Source of the DNA: Methylococcaceae bacterium
GTDB lineage: Bacteria; Pseudomonadota; Gammaproteobacteria; Methylococcales; Methylomonadaceae
Length of the DNA stretch: 7,768 bases
Assembly (NCBI GenBank): GCA_013140465.1
Contig: JABFST010000082.1
Location: 1-7,768, forward strand
Direction of reading: 5' to 3'
Below the pieces are notes generated by a model. That model was not told where the DNA came from and searched no databases. It saw only the letters and a program-made list of their open reading frames with translations. Positions 5,739-7,768 of the stretch are shown here, piece by piece. Within the stretch, counting starts at the first letter, position 1; each line of letters begins with the position of its first letter. Made by a program: the position numbers and the translations under genes.

Positions 5739-6983
5739 ATGAAAATATTAAAAGACAAGGTTGCAAAATTATCCTTTGTCGCACTGCTGATTACTGTTAC
5801 AGCATCGATGTTTTACGCACCAACTGCATCAGCTCATGGTGAAAAATCGCAAGCGGCTTTCATGCGTATGCGTACTATTCACTGGTTCGACTTGAACTGG
5901 TCAAAAGAAGAAGTAGCTGTTAACGATACAATGACAGTTTCTGGTAAATTCTTCGTGTTTGCTGGCTGGCCAGAAACCGTTGATAAACCCGAAATTTCAT
6001 TCTTGAACGTTGGTATTCCTGGTCCAGTATTTATTCGTGCTGGATCTTGGATCGGCGGTCAATTGGTTCCACGTTCAGTTTCTTTGGAATTGGGCGAAAC
6101 TTATGAATTTAAAGTATTGTTGAAAGCTCGTCGTCCAGGTGACTGGCACGTTCATTCTATGATGAACGTAAAAGGCGGCGGCCCAATCATTGGACCAGGC
6201 AAATGGGTAACTGTTACTGGTTCTATGAGTTCATTTGTAAACCCAATCACTACTTTGACAGGCGAAACTATCGACCTCGAAACTTATAACTTGGGCAACA
6301 CATACTTCTGGCACGCTCTGTGGTATGGTATTGGTATTATCTGGGTTGCTTACTGGGCTCGTAAACCAATGTTCGTTCCACGCTTGATCGCTGTTGACGC
6401 TGGTAAAGCTGACACATTGATTACTGCTACTGACAGAAAAGTAACATTGGGCTTTGCAGTAGGTACTATCGCTTTGATTGCTTCTTCAATGGCAAGCACA
6501 AACGAAAAATTCCCTATTACAACTCCATTGCAAGCTGGTTTGTTGCGTGGTATGAAAACTATCGAAATGCCTGTACCAACTGTTGCAGTTAAAATCGAAG
6601 ACGCTACATACCGTGTACCAGGTCGTGCGATGCAAATGACCATGACTATCACTAACAATGGTGATTCCCCAGTACGTTTGGGCGAATTCAACACTGCTGG
6701 CGTACGTTTCTTGGATCCTGCTGTATCTCAAGACGAATCTGGCTACCCAGATGACTTGTTGGCTGAAGAAGGTTTGACTGTTAGCGATAACAGCCCACTG
6801 GCTCCAGGCCAATCAAGAACAGTTCAAGTAACTGCTTCTGACGCTGCATGGGAAGTATATCGTTTAGCTGACTTGATCTACGATCCAGACAGCCGTTTCG
6901 CTGGTTTGTTGTTCTTCTACGACGAAGCTGGCAACCGTCAAATGGTTACTATCGATGCACCATTAATTCCAACTTTCATCTAA
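5739..6983 (+). CDS. pmoB: Particulate methane monooxygenase subunit B
   Basis: PmoB is the alpha subunit, with two periplasmic cupredoxin-like domains joined by two membrane helices. The protein has 414 residues, the same as M. capsulatus. Residues 1-32 form a signal peptide (hydrophobic 11-27, ending PTASA), so the mature protein should begin at H33. The CuB site is complete: H33, H137 and H139 (DWHVHS). H48 is present, but position 72, His in M. capsulatus (KFHVF), is Phe (KFFVF, codon 5952-5954), so the bis-histidine copper site of that species should be absent. Membrane helices lie at about 188-206 and 235-252. The C-terminal domain (about 265-414) includes YRVPGRAMQM (291-300), VSDNSPLAPG (348-357) and DPDSRFAGLLFFYDEAGNRQ (382-401). 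The start follows GAGGAGG by 4 nt. It is the last gene of the operon, and two hairpins, the second a strong terminator, follow. Confidence 0.98.
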   Translation: MKILKDKVAKLSFVALLITVTASMFYAPTASAHGEKSQAAFMRMRTIHWFDLNWSKEEVAVNDTMTVSGKFFVFAGWPETVDKPEISFLNVGIPGPVFIRAGSWIGGQLVPRSVSLELGETYEFKVLLKARRPGDWHVHSMMNVKGGGPIIGPGKWVTVTGSMSSFVNPITTLTGETIDLETYNLGNTYFWHALWYGIGIIWVAYWARKPMFVPRLIAVDAGKADTLITATDRKVTLGFAVGTIALIASSMASTNEKFPITTPLQAGLLRGMKTIEMPVPTVAVKIEDATYRVPGRAMQMTMTITNNGDSPVRLGEFNTAGVRFLDPAVSQDESGYPDDLLAEEGLTVSDNSPLAPGQSRTVQVTASDAAWEVYRLADLIYDPDSRFAGLLFFYDEAGNRQMVTIDAPLIPTFI

Positions 6984-6989
6984 TGGAAA

Positions 6990-7015
6990 TTAGTTAGTAG
7001 TTATCTGCTAACTAA
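6990..7015 (+). promoter_or_regulatory. Hairpin between the pmoB stop and the terminator
   Basis: TTAGTTAG (6990-6997) pairs exactly with CTAACTAA (7008-7015). Three further pairs inside (TAG with CTG, one of them T-G) extend the stem to 11 bp with loop TTAT. It begins 7 nt after the stop codon and has no T-run. It probably protects the 3' end of the pmoB message or helps fold the terminator region. Confidence 0.55.
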
Positions 7016-7026
7016 GGAATTGAAAG

Positions 7027-7061
7027 CCCCCACTGCCTTTTGGTAGTGGGGGTTTTTTTTT
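7027..7061 (+). terminator. Strong Rho-independent terminator of pmoCAB
   Basis: CCCCCACTGCC (7027-7037) pairs with GGTAGTGGGGG (7042-7052) over 11 bp with one G-T pair and loop TTTT, directly followed by nine T residues (7053-7061). It lies 43 bp after the pmoB stop. The 5' side is preceded by GAAAG rather than an A-run, so it works for the plus strand only. It marks pmoB as the last gene of the transcript. Confidence 0.95.
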
Positions 7062-7526
7062 GTATAGCATTTAAAGTGACAACAAAACTGTAATTTTATG
7101 AAGATCAAAAATATTTATTGCTTCGGCATTAAAGTGTGGAAGTTAAGCGAGTGGTATGTTTTTAAACAAAAGCTGAATGCCAATTAGATGGAATTAAGCA
7201 GGGATTTAAAGATAAAATACTTTTTTTGTGTGAATGGGAAATTGTTGGTTAATTTTAAGAAATATGTCGTGTTAAGTGTATTGAGAAAATTAGCGTGTAT
7301 TTTTCTCAGCCCACTTAGATGAAATATAATATTAAAATAAGGGTGGTGTTCATGGCGACTTATTGCTAAGCACTCAACAATGCAGATACAGCAATGTCTA
7401 AAGCCGTTGCACTCCGTTTATAAAAGTTCAACTGTAAACAGTGTCTTCATCCTAGCCTTTATAAAGTAAAATTAAGTACTTACCGTAAATTAGTTTACTT
7501 AAAATAGAATTAAGGTACTTATTCAT
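7062..7526. other. AT-rich non-coding region after pmoCAB
   Basis: About 465 bp with stops in all frames and no credible gene. Visible structure is limited to a solo copy of the prmA-upstream repeat (7392-7421), a dyad ACTGT-AA-ACAGT (7431-7442), an inverted pair AAGTAAA (7464-7470)/TTTACTT (7494-7500), the palindrome TAAGTACTTA (7473-7482) and its near copy ATTAAGGTACTTA (7509-7521). These may be repeat remnants or binding sites for an unknown regulator. I see no clear promoter reading out of the window. Confidence 0.5.
7392..7421 (+). repeat. Solo copy of the prmA-upstream repeat core
   Basis: This 30-bp segment starts CAATGTCTAAAGCCG and continues TTGCACTCCGTTTAT. It matches 1757-1786 at 25 of 30 positions in the same orientation. 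It matches the reverse complement of the left arm (1730-1707) at 22 of 24. No inverted partner is seen beside it, so it is a half copy or remnant. Confidence 0.6.
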
Positions 7527-7735
7527 GCCCCCTCGCAAGCTCTCCCCACTTAAAAGGCATAAGTATCTACACAAGTTATTAGCCCGTCATTCCGGCATGG
7601 ATGCCGGACTCGTTAGAGCGCATAGCGAATCCAGTGCCACGGACGGTAGCTACAGCAGTCCGTAAGTGCTTTTATAACTTGCTCAAACTTGTGTAGATAC
7701 CTATGCTTAAAAGGGGGGAGAGCTTGCGAGGGGGC
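7527..7735. repeat. 209-bp element with long inverted repeats (MITE-like) around a REP-like core
   Basis: The left arm (7527-7577) and right arm (7686-7735) are inverted repeats of about 50 bp. The outer 21 bases (GCCCCCTCGCAAGC, then TCTCCCC) and the inner 15 (GTATCTACACAAGTT) match exactly, with a few differences between. The 108-bp core is REP-like. No transposase and no clear target-site duplication are seen. It resembles a non-autonomous element or two opposed copies of an intergenic repeat flanking a REP. As RNA or cruciform DNA it would form a very long stem. Confidence 0.75.
7586..7663. repeat. REP-like palindromic core
   Basis: GTCATTCCGGCATGGATGCC and the bases after it contain the hairpin CCGGCAT-GG-ATGCCGG (7592-7607), similar to REP sequences common in proteobacteria that usually continue GGAATCCAGTGCC. 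Here 20 extra bases (7609-7628) separate CCGGA from ATCCAGTGCC. A second dyad, ACGGAC (7639-7644) with GTCCGT (7658-7663), follows, with GTAGCTAC between its arms. Confidence 0.6.
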
Positions 7736-7768
7736 TGAGGGGGGGTATTAAATAAAACCACCCTAACC
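7736..7768. other. Right edge, probable continuation of an intergenic repeat
   Basis: The sequence TGAGGGGGGGTATT and then AAACCACCCTAACC runs to the window end. Its reverse complement (GGTTAGGGTGG ... CCCCCCCTCAGCCCCCTCGC) leads straight into the right arm of the inverted-repeat element, so the repeat unit may be longer than the arm. No gene is seen. Confidence 0.3.

Noticed and set aside
6350..6812. Two overlapping open frames of more than 100 codons on the strand opposite pmoB
   Set aside because: They lie entirely within pmoB, lack ribosome sites, and arise from its codon bias; the shared region clearly encodes PmoB.
4017..6983. Possibility of an ammonia or hydrocarbon monooxygenase rather than methane monooxygenase
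   Set aside because: Near-identical conserved blocks and the same lengths as M. capsulatus PmoA and PmoB, with type I-like PmoA sequence, favour methane monooxygenase.
7098..7187. A 29-codon frame after the pmo terminator (ATG 7098, TAG 7185-7187)
   Set aside because: It has no Shine-Dalgarno site or promoter, no recognisable sequence features, and sits in AT-rich DNA full of stops where such frames arise by chance.
7586..7663. tRNA or other structured RNA gene in the element core
   Set aside because: The hairpins do not form a cloverleaf and the sequence matches REP-type palindromes.
7527..7735. CRISPR array
   Set aside because: There are only two arms and they are inverted, not regularly spaced direct repeats with unique spacers.

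Overview
The window comes from a gammaproteobacterial (type I) methane-oxidising bacterium, order Methylococcales. The evidence is a complete pmoC-pmoA-pmoB operon whose proteins align throughout with Methylococcus capsulatus particulate methane monooxygenase (from memory), set among gammaproteobacterial housekeeping genes. PmoA looks like the Methylobacter/Methylovulum side of the type Ia group, but the genus cannot be fixed by eye.

Left part (1-1649, minus strand): the first 21 codons of an RlmI-type rRNA methyltransferase run off the left edge. Next come a zinc-ribbon/DUF3426 membrane protein and prmA (ribosomal protein L11 methyltransferase), 6 bp apart. The longest prmA reading frame starts 31 codons too early, inside a palindromic repeat; the supported start is at 1649. 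Middle (1650-3724): a 364-bp divergent spacer carries the palindromic repeat and a hairpin. It is followed by coaBC (coenzyme A synthesis, plus strand), a short terminator region, and a convergent gene for a small membrane-anchored protein of unknown function.

Right part (3725-7768): a divergent spacer holds a good sigma70-type promoter on each strand. The plus-strand promoter drives a leader of about 120 nt with two hairpins, then pmoC, pmoA and pmoB. Each has a strong Shine-Dalgarno site, and the gaps of 120 and 105 bp contain RNA hairpins. After pmoB come an 11-bp hairpin and a textbook Rho-independent terminator. The last 700 bp are AT-rich and have no credible gene. They hold a solo copy of the repeat seen upstream of prmA and a 209-bp element with imperfect inverted repeats of about 50 bp around a REP-like core.

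Together the pmo genes encode the membrane-bound copper enzyme that oxidises methane to methanol. The copper ligands of the PmoB CuB site and the PmoC CuC and CuD sites are all present. The second histidine of the M. capsulatus bis-histidine site in PmoB is replaced by Phe. I see no defence system, prophage or CRISPR. The less explained material is the repeats, the pmo leader and intergenic hairpins, and the unknown gene divergent from pmoC.
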